A DNA stretch of 64,000 nucleotides from Kitasatospora kifunensis (GCF_014203855.1 NZ_JACHJV010000001.1:7006001-7070000); one strand, 5' to 3'; counted from the first letter of the stretch, positions 8,486 through 17,236 are shown. The notes: generated from the letters alone by a model not told the origin. A program made the numbers and translations.

Positions 8486-8926
8486 GTGGAGGATCTCGAT
8501 CAGCGCATTGTCCAGCTGCTCGTCCAGGACGGGCGGATGAGCTACACCGACCTGGGCAAGGCCACCGGCCTGTCCACCTCGGCCGTCCACCAGCGGGTCC
8601 GCCGCTTGGAGCAGCGCGGTGTGATCCGCGGCTACTCCGCGATCATCAACCCGGACGCCGTCAACCTGGCGCTGACCGCTTTCATTTCGGTCAAGCCGTT
8701 CGACCCCAGCGCCCCGGACGACGTGCCCGAGCGGCTCGCCCCGCTGCCGGAGATCGAGGCCTGCCACAGCGTGGCGGGGGACGAGAACTACATCCTCAAG
8801 GTCCGGGTCGGCGCCCCCGGCGACCTGGAGGACCTGCTGGCCCGCGTCCGCAGCGCGGCCGGCGTCTCCACCCGCACCACCGTGGTGCTCTCCACCCCGT
8901 ACGAGGCGCGGCCGCCCAAGCTCTGA
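8486..8926 (+). CDS. Lrp/AsnC family transcriptional regulator
   Basis: 146 residues from GTG. N-terminal winged helix (LDQRIVQLLVQDGRMSYTDL, then TGLSTSAVHQRVRRLE) and a C-terminal RAM domain (AFISVKPF, CHSVAGDENYILKV, VSTRTTVVLSTPYE). The frame is open 70 codons further upstream, but homologues begin at VEDLDQ, and a -10-like TAGGTT (8472-8477) ends 8 nt before this GTG, which points to a leaderless mRNA. Family members respond to amino acids; ligand and targets are unknown. Confidence 0.9.
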   Translation: MEDLDQRIVQLLVQDGRMSYTDLGKATGLSTSAVHQRVRRLEQRGVIRGYSAIINPDAVNLALTAFISVKPFDPSAPDDVPERLAPLPEIEACHSVAGDENYILKVRVGAPGDLEDLLARVRSAAGVSTRTTVVLSTPYEARPPKL

Positions 8927-9009
8927 GCCGGCCGGCCCCGAGCCGAAGCAGCCGGCGTCCCAGGGGGCACTGTCCAGAACCCGGACAACTCGGGTGCAGA
9001 CTGTCTCTC

Positions 9010-10662
9010 ATGACCGAACGCACCTCCCGCACCGTGCTGCTGCGCGGCGGCACCGTCTACAGCCCGGCCGATCCCTTCGCCACCGCGATGCTGATCGAGG
9101 GCGAGCAGATCGCCTGGGTCGGCAGCGAGGGCGCCGCCGACGCCTACGCGAGCGTCGCGGACGAGGTGGTCGACCTGGCCGGTGCGCTGGTCACCCCGGC
9201 CTTCGTGGACGCCCACGTGCACGCCACCTCCGCCGGCCTCGCCCTGACCGGCCTCGACCTGACCGACTGCGCCTCGCTGCCCGAGGCGCTGGCGCGGATC
9301 GCCGCGCACGCGCGCGACACCGAGGGCGTGCTGATCGGCCACGGCTGGGACGAGACCCGCTGGCCCGAGGGCCGCCCGCCGACCCTGACGGAGCTGGACC
9401 AGGCGGCCGGCGGCGCCCCCCTCTACCTCTCGCGCACCGACGTGCACTCCGCGCTGGCCACCAGCGCACTGCGCGCCCGCACCCCTGGCCTGGCCGAGCT
9501 GCCCGGCCACCACCCCAGCGCACCGCTGCGCGGCGCCGCCCACCACGCGGTGCGCCACGCCGCCCTCGACCAGCTGACGGACGATCAGCGCCGCCAGGCC
9601 CAACTCGCCACCCTGCGGCGGGCCGCCTCGCTCGGCATCGCCGCGCTGCACGAGTGCGCCGGCCCCGAGATCTCCTCCGAGCGTGACCTGACCGCCCTGC
9701 TGGCGCTGGCCGCCGAGCAGCAGGGGCCCGAGGTCTACGGCTACTGGGGCGAGCTGAGCGAGCACGGCGGGGTGGAGCGGGCCCGTCGGCTCGGCGCGGT
9801 CGGCGCCGGCGGCGACCTCTTCGTGGACGGCGCGTTCGGCTCCCGCACGGCCTGCCTGCACGCCCCCTACGCCGACGCCGCTGACAGCGGGTCCACCGCC
9901 GAGAGTGACGTACCGCACACCGGCACCGCCTACCTGACGGCCGATCAGGTGGCCGACCACGTCACCGCCTGCACCGAGGCCAGCCTGCAGGCCGGGTTCC
10001 ACGCGATCGGTGACGCCGCGATCGACGCCGTGCTGACCGGCGTGCGGGCGGCCGCCGACCGCCTGGGCCCGGACCGGGTCAAGGCGCTGCGCCACCGGGT
10101 GGAGCACGCCGAGGCACTGGACGACAAGACCATCGCCGCCTTCGCCGAACTGGGCCTGACCGCCTCGGTGCAGCCGGCCTTCGACGCCGCCTGGGGCGGC
10201 GCGGCGGGCATGTACGTGCAGCGGCTGGGCGTCGAGCGAGCCGGTGCGCTCAACCCGTTCGCCGCGCTGCTGCGGGCCGGCGTACCGCTGGCCTTCGGCT
10301 CCGACGCCCCGGTCACCGCGCTGGACCCGTGGGGCACGGTGCGGGCGGCCGCCTTCCACCAGACCCCGCAGCACCGGATCTCGGTGCGGGCCGCCTTCGC
10401 CGCGCACACCCGGGGCGGCTGGCGGGCGCTGGGCCGCGACCAGGAGGGCGTGCTGGTCCCCGGTGCGCCGGCCACCTACGCGCTGTGGCGCACCGGCGAA
10501 CTGGTGGTCCAGGCCCCTGACCAGCGGGTGGCCGGCTGGTCCACCGACCCGCGCTCGGGCATTCCCGGCCTGCCCGACCTCACCCCGGGCACCGAGTTGC
10601 CCACCTGCCTGCGCACGGTGGTCCGCGGCCGAACCGTGTACCAGCGTGCGCTATCGGGCTGA
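9010..10662 (+). CDS. YtcJ-like amidohydrolase
   Basis: 550 residues. The frame is open from 8455, but that part overlaps the Lrp gene; ATG 9010 starts the family N-terminus. Metal ligands of the amidohydrolase barrel are visible: VDAHVHATSAG near residue 72, FHAIGDAAID, LRHRVEHAE and FGSDAPVT. The YtcJ/AepA group hydrolyses amide or ester-like bonds of small molecules in a binuclear or mononuclear metal site; natural substrates are poorly known. It follows the Lrp gene by 83 nt in the same direction, so control by that regulator is possible. Confidence 0.85.
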   Translation: MTERTSRTVLLRGGTVYSPADPFATAMLIEGEQIAWVGSEGAADAYASVADEVVDLAGALVTPAFVDAHVHATSAGLALTGLDLTDCASLPEALARIAAHARDTEGVLIGHGWDETRWPEGRPPTLTELDQAAGGAPLYLSRTDVHSALATSALRARTPGLAELPGHHPSAPLRGAAHHAVRHAALDQLTDDQRRQAQLATLRRAASLGIAALHECAGPEISSERDLTALLALAAEQQGPEVYGYWGELSEHGGVERARRLGAVGAGGDLFVDGAFGSRTACLHAPYADAADSGSTAESDVPHTGTAYLTADQVADHVTACTEASLQAGFHAIGDAAIDAVLTGVRAAADRLGPDRVKALRHRVEHAEALDDKTIAAFAELGLTASVQPAFDAAWGGAAGMYVQRLGVERAGALNPFAALLRAGVPLAFGSDAPVTALDPWGTVRAAAFHQTPQHRISVRAAFAAHTRGGWRALGRDQEGVLVPGAPATYALWRTGELVVQAPDQRVAGWSTDPRSGIPGLPDLTPGTELPTCLRTVVRGRTVYQRALSG

Positions 10663-10800
10663 CCTGGGGATTCTCAGGCAGCCGCGACTTCCGGTCGGCG
10701 CCGCCGGGCGGGTACCGTCGTGCGATACCCGAGGGCCCGGCCGGAGCCGTCCGATTCGCCGCCTTCGCCAGACCGAATCAGCCAGAGAGATGGTGCGCAG

Positions 10801-12609
10801 GTGGCATTGCCCCTCGACGAGGCTCCGCACGCACTGGACCCGGAACCCGGGACGAGCACGTCGCAGGAGCCGCAGGCCGAGCGTCCCGGCCGGCTGCGCC
10901 GCCTGCGCGCCAAGGTGCGGACCGGCTGGCGCCGCAGCGCGCTGGCCGCCGGCGCCGGGCTGGCGCTGGCCGCCGCGTTCCCGCCCTACGACCTGTGGCC
11001 GCTGTCGGTGCTGGCGGTCGCCGCACTGTCGCTGCTCACCCGCGGCCGGACCTTCAGGCAGGGCGCCTGGACGGGCTTCGCCTTCGGGCTGCCGTTCTTC
11101 CTCTGGCTGCTGGACTGGATCCGGGTGATCGGCTCGGACGGCTGGGTGGCGCTCTCCGCCATCCAGGCGCTCTTCTTCTGGGCGCTGGGCGGCTGCCTCG
11201 CGCTCACCTCGCGGCTGCGCTGCTGGCCGCTGTGGGCGGCCTGCCTGTGGGTGACCGAGGAGTGGGCGCGCGACCGGCAGCCGTTCGGCGGCTTCCCGTG
11301 GGGGCGGCTGGCCTTCGCCAACACCGCCAGCCCGTACACGCCGCTGGCCGCCCTCGGCGGCGCCCCGCTGGTCACCTTCGCCGTCGCGCTGACCGGCACG
11401 CTGCTCGGCTACCTCGCGCTGCCCTGGCTGCGCCGCCTGGTCGCCCAGGTGGCCGCCCGCCGCTCGGCCGCGACCACGGACCAGGCCGTGGAGCAGGTCC
11501 TGGACCAGCCCGTGGACCAGCCCGTCGAGCAGCCTGACGAGCCGCAGGCTGCGGCACCCGCCCCCGCTGCGCCGCGCCCCCGGCGGCGGGTGCTGGTCCC
11601 GCTCGGCGCGGGCGCCTGTGCCGCGCTCATCGTGGTCAGCGGCTACGCCGTGCCGGTGCCCACCGCCGCGAAGGACACCGTCAAGGTGGCGCTCATCCAG
11701 GGCAACACCCCGCAGCCCGGGATCAACTTCCTGGGCCGCCCGATGCAGGTCCTGAACAACCACGTTGCCGAGACCGAAGCGCTGGCCGCGAGGATCAAGG
11801 CCGGTCAGGCGCCCAAGCCCGACCTGGTGATCTGGCCGGAGAACTCCTCCGACCTCGACCCCTACAGCGACCCGCTGGCCTACGAGCGAATCACCGAAGC
11901 GGTGCGCACGATCGGCGTGCCCACCCTGGTCGGTGCCCTGGTGGACGGCCCCGACGCCCAGCACGTGCAGAACGAGGGCATCGTCTGGGACCCGGTCAGC
12001 GGCCCCGGCGCGCACTACACCAAGCAGCACCCCGTCCCGTTCGGCGAGTACGTGCCGTTCCGCTCGGTGCTGGCGAAGGTGATCACCCGGTTCCAGCGGG
12101 TGGCGCACGACTTCTACCCCGGCAAGGGCACCGGCGTCATGCAGCTCGGCCCGGCCCGGATCGGCGACGTGATCTGCTTCGAGGTCGCTTACGACGAGAT
12201 CGTCCGGGACACCGTCAACGACGGCGGCCGGGTGCTGGTGGTGCAGACCAACAACGCCACCTACGCCAACAGCGGCCAGCCCGAGCAGCAGTTGGCGATG
12301 TCCAGGCTGCGGGCGGTCGAGCACGGCCGCGCCGTGCTGATCGCCGCGACCACCGGGATCAGCGCGGTCATCCGCCCGGACGGCAGCATCGAGAGCCACA
12401 CCGGCCAGCTGACCGCCGCCGAGCTGAGCGCGGACGTGCCGCTGCGCGACGGCAGGACGCTCTCGGACCGCCTGGGTGCCGCGCCGGAGTGGGCCGTGGC
12501 CATCATCGGCCTGCTGGCCTGCGGCGCGGCCGTGTTGCTCGAGCGCCGCCGACGCTCGGGCGGCGGAACACCGCAGAGGGCCGAACCGTTGACCACGGTG
12601 GCGCCCTGA
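10801..12609 (+). CDS. lnt: apolipoprotein N-acyltransferase
   Basis: About 602 residues. N-terminal half is membrane-embedded (five or more hydrophobic segments, residues 45-210), then a low-complexity DQPVDQPVEQ linker, one more membrane segment and a C-terminal nitrilase domain. The Glu-Lys-Cys triad is visible in LVIWPENSSD, HYTKQHPVPFGEY and IGDVICFEVAYDE. It adds the N-acyl chain to the lipidated Cys of lipoproteins at the outer face of the membrane. GTG 10801 is preceded by AGAGAG; the open frame reaches back to 10720. The frame ends 20 nt before fxsA. Confidence 0.92.
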   Translation: MALPLDEAPHALDPEPGTSTSQEPQAERPGRLRRLRAKVRTGWRRSALAAGAGLALAAAFPPYDLWPLSVLAVAALSLLTRGRTFRQGAWTGFAFGLPFFLWLLDWIRVIGSDGWVALSAIQALFFWALGGCLALTSRLRCWPLWAACLWVTEEWARDRQPFGGFPWGRLAFANTASPYTPLAALGGAPLVTFAVALTGTLLGYLALPWLRRLVAQVAARRSAATTDQAVEQVLDQPVDQPVEQPDEPQAAAPAPAAPRPRRRVLVPLGAGACAALIVVSGYAVPVPTAAKDTVKVALIQGNTPQPGINFLGRPMQVLNNHVAETEALAARIKAGQAPKPDLVIWPENSSDLDPYSDPLAYERITEAVRTIGVPTLVGALVDGPDAQHVQNEGIVWDPVSGPGAHYTKQHPVPFGEYVPFRSVLAKVITRFQRVAHDFYPGKGTGVMQLGPARIGDVICFEVAYDEIVRDTVNDGGRVLVVQTNNATYANSGQPEQQLAMSRLRAVEHGRAVLIAATTGISAVIRPDGSIESHTGQLTAAELSADVPLRDGRTLSDRLGAAPEWAVAIIGLLACGAAVLLERRRRSGGGTPQRAEPLTTVAP

Positions 12610-12628
12610 GCGCTCGGGAGCAGCCCGA

Positions 12629-13285
12629 GTGGCGGGCGAGGGCGTCGCGATGGAGTGGATTCGTACCGTGACCCAGCACGTTGACCCGACCCGCGTTCCC
12701 GGCCAGGCCGGGCACCCGAGCCGCCGCCGCGGCCGCCTGCGCCGAGCGCTTCCCTTGCTGGTGGCCGCCTGGCTGGTGCTGGAGATCTGGCTGGTGATCC
12801 AGGTGGCCTCGGTGACGGGGTGGCTGCTGGTGCTGATCCTGCTGCTGCTCGGCGTCGTGGTCGGTGGCCGGCTGATCAAGCGCGCCGGGCTGAAGGCGCT
12901 GCGCGCGGCCTCCGTCTCCTTCGAGCGCGGCACCATGCCGCCCCCCGGTGCGAGCGAGACCGGCACCAGCCTGACCGTGCTGGCCGGGCTGCTGCTGATC
13001 CTGCCCGGCTTCCTCTCCGACCTGATCGGGCTCACCCTGCTCTTCCCGCCGACCAGGGCGCTGTGGCGGCTGGTCGGCCGCCGGGCGGCCCGCAGCGTGC
13101 TGGCCGCGTCGGGCGCCGGTGACCCGCTGGCCGATGCCCTGCGGCTCCAGGAGCAGCTGCGGATCCACCGGCCTGACGGCAAGGTGGTCCAGGGCGAGGT
13201 GGTCGACCCGGCCGACCGGCAGGACGCCGCCGGGCGCACCTGGCGCCCTGGCGAGGACGACCAGCGTCCGCCGCTGGGCCGTTAG
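12629..13285 (+). CDS. fxsA: FxsA family cytoplasmic membrane protein
   Basis: 218 residues from GTG with GGGAG 8 nt upstream; ATG 12650 is an alternative. Three membrane segments are visible: LLVAAWLVLEIWLVI, a leucine-rich VLILLLLGVVVGG, and VLAGLLLILPGFLSDLIGL, the last being the FxsA signature followed by LLFPPTRALWR. The hydrophilic C-terminus carries the basic-acidic tail typical of actinomycete members. Function is unclear (E. coli FxsA modulates F-plasmid phage exclusion). It is co-directional with lnt, with rbpA converging on it. Confidence 0.9.
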   Translation: MAGEGVAMEWIRTVTQHVDPTRVPGQAGHPSRRRGRLRRALPLLVAAWLVLEIWLVIQVASVTGWLLVLILLLLGVVVGGRLIKRAGLKALRAASVSFERGTMPPPGASETGTSLTVLAGLLLILPGFLSDLIGLTLLFPPTRALWRLVGRRAARSVLAASGAGDPLADALRLQEQLRIHRPDGKVVQGEVVDPADRQDAAGRTWRPGEDDQRPPLGR

Positions 13286-13288
13286 CCC

Positions 13289-13335
13289 CAACAGCGCTGG
13301 GCGACCGTCAACAAACGGACCGCCCAGCGCTGTTG
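13289..13335. terminator. terminator after fxsA
   Basis: CAACAGCGCTGGGCG pairs perfectly with its complement (15 bp); the 17-nt loop contains a further CCGT/ACGG pairing. It starts 3 nt past the fxsA stop. Confidence 0.85.
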
Positions 13336-13385
13336 ACGGACCGACGGCGGTACCGGAGACCCGCGACGCGGCGCCCGCAGAACGC

Positions 13386-13421
13386 GGCTGGGCCCCGATC
13401 CAGAAGGATCGGGGCCCAGCC
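13386..13421. terminator. terminator after rbpA
   Basis: GGCTGGGCCCCGATCC and its exact complement (16 bp) enclose an AGAA loop. It lies 17 nt beyond the rbpA stop on the minus strand and is followed by TTT on the plus strand, so it can serve both converging genes. Confidence 0.88.
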
Positions 13422-13437
13422 TTTCGTGCCGTTCTGG

Positions 13438-13812
13438 TCAGGCGCTCTTGCGGGTGTCCCGCGGGTGGACCGCCAGGTTCATCCCGCCGGAGCGGAGCAC
13501 GGCCAGCCGCTCGGCCAGCACCTCCTCCAGCTCCTCGCGGGTCCGGCGCTCCATCAGCATGTCCCAATGGGTCCGGGTCGGCTTGGTCTTCTTCTCCTCC
13601 GGCTCGTCACCGTCGAGCAGGACGGCCTCGGTGCCGCAGAAGCGGCACTCCCATACCGAGGGGATCTCCGCCTCGACGGAGAAGGGCACCTCGAAGCGGT
13701 GTCCGTTCTGACATGCGTACTCGACGGTCTGGCGCGGAGCCAGGTCAATGCCACGGTCGGTCTCGTAGCTAGTGGCGCCGAGTCGCGTGCCTCGGAGAGC
13801 TCGCTCGCTCAT
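13438..13812 (-). CDS. rbpA: RNA polymerase-binding protein RbpA
   Basis: 124 residues. It begins MSERALRGTRLGATSYETD, the conserved RbpA N-terminal tail, followed by the core domain with a zinc-binding set (YACQNGHRFEV, ECRFCGTEAVL) and the basic linker/sigma-interaction domain (RTHWDMLMERRTREELEEVL). RbpA binds RNA polymerase and the principal sigma factor HrdB, stabilises open complexes and affects rifampicin tolerance. A SigR-type promoter lies upstream at 13878-13903. The rbpA-fxsA-lnt neighbourhood is conserved in actinomycetes. Confidence 0.96.
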   Translation of the reverse strand: MSERALRGTRLGATSYETDRGIDLAPRQTVEYACQNGHRFEVPFSVEAEIPSVWECRFCGTEAVLLDGDEPEEKKTKPTRTHWDMLMERRTREELEEVLAERLAVLRSGGMNLAVHPRDTRKSA

Positions 13813-13877
13813 GAATCGTGCCTCCAGGGCTTATGGCCCACAGGACTAGTTGGGGTCGCTGTCTTCGTCGTTCGGTC

Positions 13878-13903
13878 AACGCTCGACTTGCGACGAAGAT
13901 TCC
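13878..13903 (-). promoter_or_regulatory. SigR-type promoter of rbpA
   Basis: On the minus strand the sequence reads GGAAT, exactly 18 nt, then GTT, the SigR consensus (GGAAT-N18-GTT). It lies 66 nt before the rbpA ATG. SigR is the thiol-oxidative-stress sigma factor; rbpA is an established SigR target in Streptomyces coelicolor, which supports the assignment. Confidence 0.85.
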
Positions 13904-14180
13904 CGTCCCGGGACATGCGTCGTCTGTCGTGCCGCCCCTGTTTGTACCCATCTCCGTCCGATTTGTCACATCTGGACTGGGTTATCACCCTGAGTGTCAT
14001 GTATTTCGCGCCCTGTGACCGAATCGGTTTTCTTGCGGTGTGAAGGACGGCTTGCCGGAGCGTATCGGTGCGCTTGCCGAATTGGCCATTCGTCCAGCGC
14101 GTCCGCGCGGCGCCGGCCAGTGCCCGGCGAGCGCTCGCGAGCCGGCCGCAACCGGTCGGGTCTGGAGGGTCCCTCCAACG

Positions 14181-14206
14181 CCGGACAGGACCTGGGCCCT
14201 GTCCGG
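14181..14206. terminator. hairpin after FtsK-like gene
   Basis: CCGGACAGG/CCTGTCCGG, 9 bp with an 8-nt loop, 11 nt beyond the stop of the minus-strand gene. A 24-bp core (GACAGGACCTGG then GCCCTGTCCGGC) recurs at 62846-62869. Confidence 0.65.
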
Positions 14207-14217
14207 CCGATCAGGCC

Positions 14218-15822
14218 CTAGCGCGGGTTGCCCAGCTCCGCCTTGCGCAGTTCGACCCGGGGTGCGGCGCCGGCGGCGTCCTGTTCGGCCGCGGGCGCCA
14301 CCTGGGGCTGGTGCTGCGGCCTGGGCGGGGCGGGGGCCTCGATCCTGCTGTCGCGGTGCGGCAGCAGGGCGATCACCGCGTCGCGCAGCCGGGCCGGGGC
14401 CTCCTCGTCCAGCGGGTCGACGGTGGCCGGCACCTGGAGGCGGACCGGCGGCTGGGCGCCGATCCGGGCGTAGCCGCGCCCGGCCGGGGTCAGCGTGGCG
14501 GGCGCCAGGTCCAGCGGCACGCCGAGGGCGAGCCGCAGGTCCTGGGTGTCGAGGTCGCCGAGCACCACCCGGGCGCGGGCGGCGGCCCGCACGGTGGGCG
14601 AGATCCGGTCCACCGCCTCGATCGCGTCCACCACCACCACGGTGACCCGAGCCGCCCGGCCCTGTCGCAGCGGGAGCTCCAGCAGGTCCTGCGGGTCGGG
14701 GTGGCCCTCGGCCTGGGCCAGTTCGGTCAGCTCGGTGGGGTGGTCGAGCAGCAGCCACAGCGGCCGGCTGACGTCCGCCGGCGCCGGCTCGCCGCGGTAG
14801 CGGGCGAGGTTCAGCGCGGCCAGTCGGCGCTCGGTCTCCCGGGCCGCCCAGTCCAGTGCGGCCAGCGCGCCGCGCAGGCTGGTCTCCACCGTGTGCACGC
14901 CGGGGCGGTTGACCAGGCAGGCGTGCTCGCCGGTGCCCGCGCCGTCGATCACCAGCAGGTCGCCGTGGGCCAGCGCCTGCAGGGCGATGGTGCGCAGCAG
15001 CGTGGAGGTGCCCGAGCCGGTGGAGCCCAGTGCCAGCAGGTGCGGTTCGCCCGAGCGCGGTCCGGTGCGCCAGATCACCGGCGGCTGGTGGCCCGAGCGG
15101 CCGTCGTGGCTGACCGGGATCATCCGCTGGGTGGCCTGCGGGTCGGTGAAGCCGAGCACGATCTCGCCGGGCGTGGTCACCCAGGTCTGTGCGGGGATGT
15201 CGCCGGGCAGCGGGGCCAGCGCGGTGACCTGTAGGCGGCTGCACTCCAGGTCCCAGTCGAAGCGGTACTCCCTGCCTCGGCCGGCCTTGGCCTGCAGCAC
15301 CTGCTCGATCCGGGCCCGGGCGGTGGGCTCGGTGTCGGTGAAGTAGGCGGGGTAGCCGATCTCCAGCGCGGCGAGCCGGCCATCGGCGTCGAAGGCCCAG
15401 CCCGCGAAGGCGTCCTGGTACCTGCCGTCGGGGCGGTAGAGCGGGCAGACGTCGTCCGGGGTGGCCAGGTAGGGGGTGAGCGCGGCGTAGAGGGCGGGCA
15501 GCTTGACGTCGGCGGGGTCCGGTTCGGGGGTCGGGGCGGGCTTGCGCTCGCGGCCGCTCCAGGCGGCGCTGGCCACCAGCGTGACCACCGCGAGGAGCGG
15601 GCCGTGCGGCAGCAGGACCACGCCCATCACCCCGGCGGCGGTCAGCAGCAGGGCCGGGCCGCGCCGCTCCTTGGGCGTGGCCTGCCAGCGGGATTTGGTC
15701 CAGCCGACGTGCCGGCGCAGGCCGCGCGCGATCAGCGTGAGCGGCGCGAACATGTCGGCGGCGTGGTCGCCCGCGGTGCGGGCGACATCGCGGCCGCGGG
15801 TCAGATGACGGTTGAGGGACAT
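14218..15822 (-). CDS. FtsK/TraB-like membrane protein with degenerate P-loop
   Basis: 534 residues from ATG (GGGGAG upstream; the open frame runs further but lacks coding character). N-terminal 95 residues hold one or two membrane segments. The C-terminal RecA-like domain starts LLALGSTGSGTSTLL: Thr272 stands where the Walker A Lys should be, and the Walker B-like strand LWLLLDHPTEL lacks the catalytic acidic pair. It resembles FtsK/SpoIIIE or the Streptomyces conjugation translocase TraB but is probably not a normal ATPase. A 64-residue membrane protein lies upstream in the same direction. No integrase or replication gene is near, so it is not part of a complete integrative element here. 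Confidence 0.75.
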   Translation of the reverse strand: MSLNRHLTRGRDVARTAGDHAADMFAPLTLIARGLRRHVGWTKSRWQATPKERRGPALLLTAAGVMGVVLLPHGPLLAVVTLVASAAWSGRERKPAPTPEPDPADVKLPALYAALTPYLATPDDVCPLYRPDGRYQDAFAGWAFDADGRLAALEIGYPAYFTDTEPTARARIEQVLQAKAGRGREYRFDWDLECSRLQVTALAPLPGDIPAQTWVTTPGEIVLGFTDPQATQRMIPVSHDGRSGHQPPVIWRTGPRSGEPHLLALGSTGSGTSTLLRTIALQALAHGDLLVIDGAGTGEHACLVNRPGVHTVETSLRGALAALDWAARETERRLAALNLARYRGEPAPADVSRPLWLLLDHPTELTELAQAEGHPDPQDLLELPLRQGRAARVTVVVVDAIEAVDRISPTVRAAARARVVLGDLDTQDLRLALGVPLDLAPATLTPAGRGYARIGAQPPVRLQVPATVDPLDEEAPARLRDAVIALLPHRDSRIEAPAPPRPQHQPQVAPAAEQDAAGAAPRVELRKAELGNPR

Positions 15823-15994
15823 GGTCCTGGACTCCCCGGGCGGATCGGACGGGCTGGGCGGCGGGCGGCCGCCGCGGGTGGCGGGCCTGCGGGCGCTACG
15901 GGCTTGCGGCGCTACGGGCCTGCGGTGCTGCGGACGGACGGGCGGGCGGCGGCCCGGGGCGGTGGGACCCGCACCCGGGCCGCAGGCGCGCGGC

Positions 15995-16189
15995 TCAGAG
16001 CTTGATGCCGCCGAGCAGGTTGGCCAGGCTCGCGCCACCGGCCTGGATGCTCGGGGCGATCGCGGTGCCGGCGAGGTAGAACCCGAAGAGGGCGCAGACC
16101 AAGGCGTGGGAGACCTTGAGGCCGTCCCGGCGGAAGAAGAGGAAGGCGATGGTGCCGAACAGGACGATGCCGGAGATGGACAGGATCAC
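15995..16189 (-). CDS. small two-helix membrane protein
   Basis: 64 residues from GTG, with GAGGAG 8 nt upstream. Two hydrophobic segments (ILSISGIVLFGTIAFLFF and LVCALFGFYLAGTAIAPSI) are joined by RRDGLKVSHA. The C-terminus is short and Gly/Ala-rich. It resembles small membrane proteins placed next to FtsK/TraB-like genes in Streptomyces; a role as anchor or partner of the downstream FtsK-like protein (172 nt away, same strand) is inference. Confidence 0.75.
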   Translation of the reverse strand: MILSISGIVLFGTIAFLFFRRDGLKVSHALVCALFGFYLAGTAIAPSIQAGGASLANLLGGIKL

Positions 16190-16725
16190 GGGGACTGCTC
16201 CTCGGTGAGGCGGGACAGGGTGCCACTGCCGTGGGGCGACAGCGCTGAGGGTCCGCGCTGTCATACAGGGGGACAGTGTCACGGAAAGTGCCACAATCGT
16301 GACAAAAAGTAATAGATGATGGAATGGAGCAAATGGGTGGTCTTCCAGCGAAGCCGCAGGCCGGAGGTGGGGACGCGGGTTCGGGTCGACTTCCGGGGTG
16401 GGCTGTGCGGGCGGCTTTTCCCGCCTTTTTCGCGGGGGCGGGTGTGACCGGCGCGAACATCCGACGGCGCGCCGAATTCGCTCGAATGGCGGCGTAACCC
16501 GGGGCCGGATGTGTCGTGCGGACGCCGCGTCGGGTAGTGGGGTGTGCTCGTCTGCGCGGGTGCGGCGCGCTCGCGGGTGCGCGGTGGCCGGATCGCGGTG
16601 GGCTGCTGGTCACGAAGATCACGGGCGACTACCGTTCCCAGGGCTGGATCCTGCTGGTGTCCCTTGGGCCGCCCACCGTGTGCCGGTCGGCCCGACGTGT
16701 CCATCCCCGATCGAAAGGGCCTGTG
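16190..16725. other. 536-nt region with palindrome, no gene recognised
   Basis: Divergent promoter region between the small membrane protein and the ankyrin gene. It carries the operator-like palindrome at 16277-16304 and a locally AT-rich tract at 16300-16330. The rest (16340-16700) is GC-rich; open frames there are codon-phase shadows with no convincing start. Confidence 0.55.
16277..16304. promoter_or_regulatory. operator-like palindrome TGTCACG-N14-CGTGACA
   Basis: Seven-base arms repeat perfectly around 14 nt, about 12 nt upstream of a minus-strand -10-like TATGAC (16260-16265). The position overlaps the -35 region for the small membrane protein/FtsK-like unit, fitting a repressor or activator site. 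Confidence 0.5.
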
Positions 16726-17157
16726 ATGGCCGAGTCGCACGAACCCCTGCCGTCCGCCGCTGCCGCCGAGGCCTCCGAGGAGGCCGAGCTGATCGAGCTG
16801 GCGGGGCGGATCTTCGAGGCCGCCCGCAGTGGCGACGCCGAGGCGCTCGGCGCTTTCCTGACTGCCGGAGCGCCGGCGAACCTTGCCAACGACCGCGGCG
16901 ACACGCTGCTTATGCTGGCCGCCTATCACGGTCACGCCGCGGCGGTGCGGCTGCTGCTCGAGCGCGGCGCCGACCCGAACCTGGCCAACGACCGCGGCCA
17001 GACCCCGTTGGCCGGCACCGTCTTCAAGGGCGCCGACGAGGCGCTGACCGCACTGCTCGAAGGCGGCGCCGACCCGCACGCCGGGCAGCCCTCGGCCTTC
17101 GACACCGCGCAGATGTTCGGCAAGCAGGAGCTGGTGGACCGGTTCGCCGGTCGATGA
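16726..17157 (+). CDS. ankyrin-repeat protein
   Basis: 143 residues from ATG, preceded by GAAAGG. Three to four ankyrin repeats occupy most of the chain (DRGDTLLMLAAYHGHAAAVRLLLERGADPNLANDRGQTPLA is the best-preserved pair, near residues 50-95), so the protein is a single repeat domain and presumably binds another protein. The acidic N-terminal helix (EASEEAELIELA) caps it. Stand-alone small ankyrin proteins are common in Streptomyces; the partner is unknown. It begins an independent transcript after a 0.5-kb gap. Confidence 0.85.
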   Translation: MAESHEPLPSAAAAEASEEAELIELAGRIFEAARSGDAEALGAFLTAGAPANLANDRGDTLLMLAAYHGHAAAVRLLLERGADPNLANDRGQTPLAGTVFKGADEALTALLEGGADPHAGQPSAFDTAQMFGKQELVDRFAGR

Positions 17158-17236
17158 GTGCGGACCGGGGCGGCGTATGTCTGAGTCGATAAATAGTCGA
17201 ATCATCGGACAATAATTCAGCCGTATGCTTGCCGTC

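Larger units (their letters stand above)
13813..14217. other. 405-nt region: rbpA promoter and FtsK-like gene terminator
   Basis: Contains the SigR-type promoter of rbpA (13878-13903), an AT-richer stretch around 13930-14040 without a recognisable gene, a GGAGGG-T-CCCTCC mini-palindrome at 14164-14176, and the hairpin at 14181-14206 behind the FtsK-like gene. Confidence 0.6.

Noticed and set aside
14218..16189. FtsK-like plus small membrane protein as part of an integrative conjugative element
   Set aside because: No integrase, excisionase, replication gene or attachment site is visible nearby, and the P-loop is degenerate.
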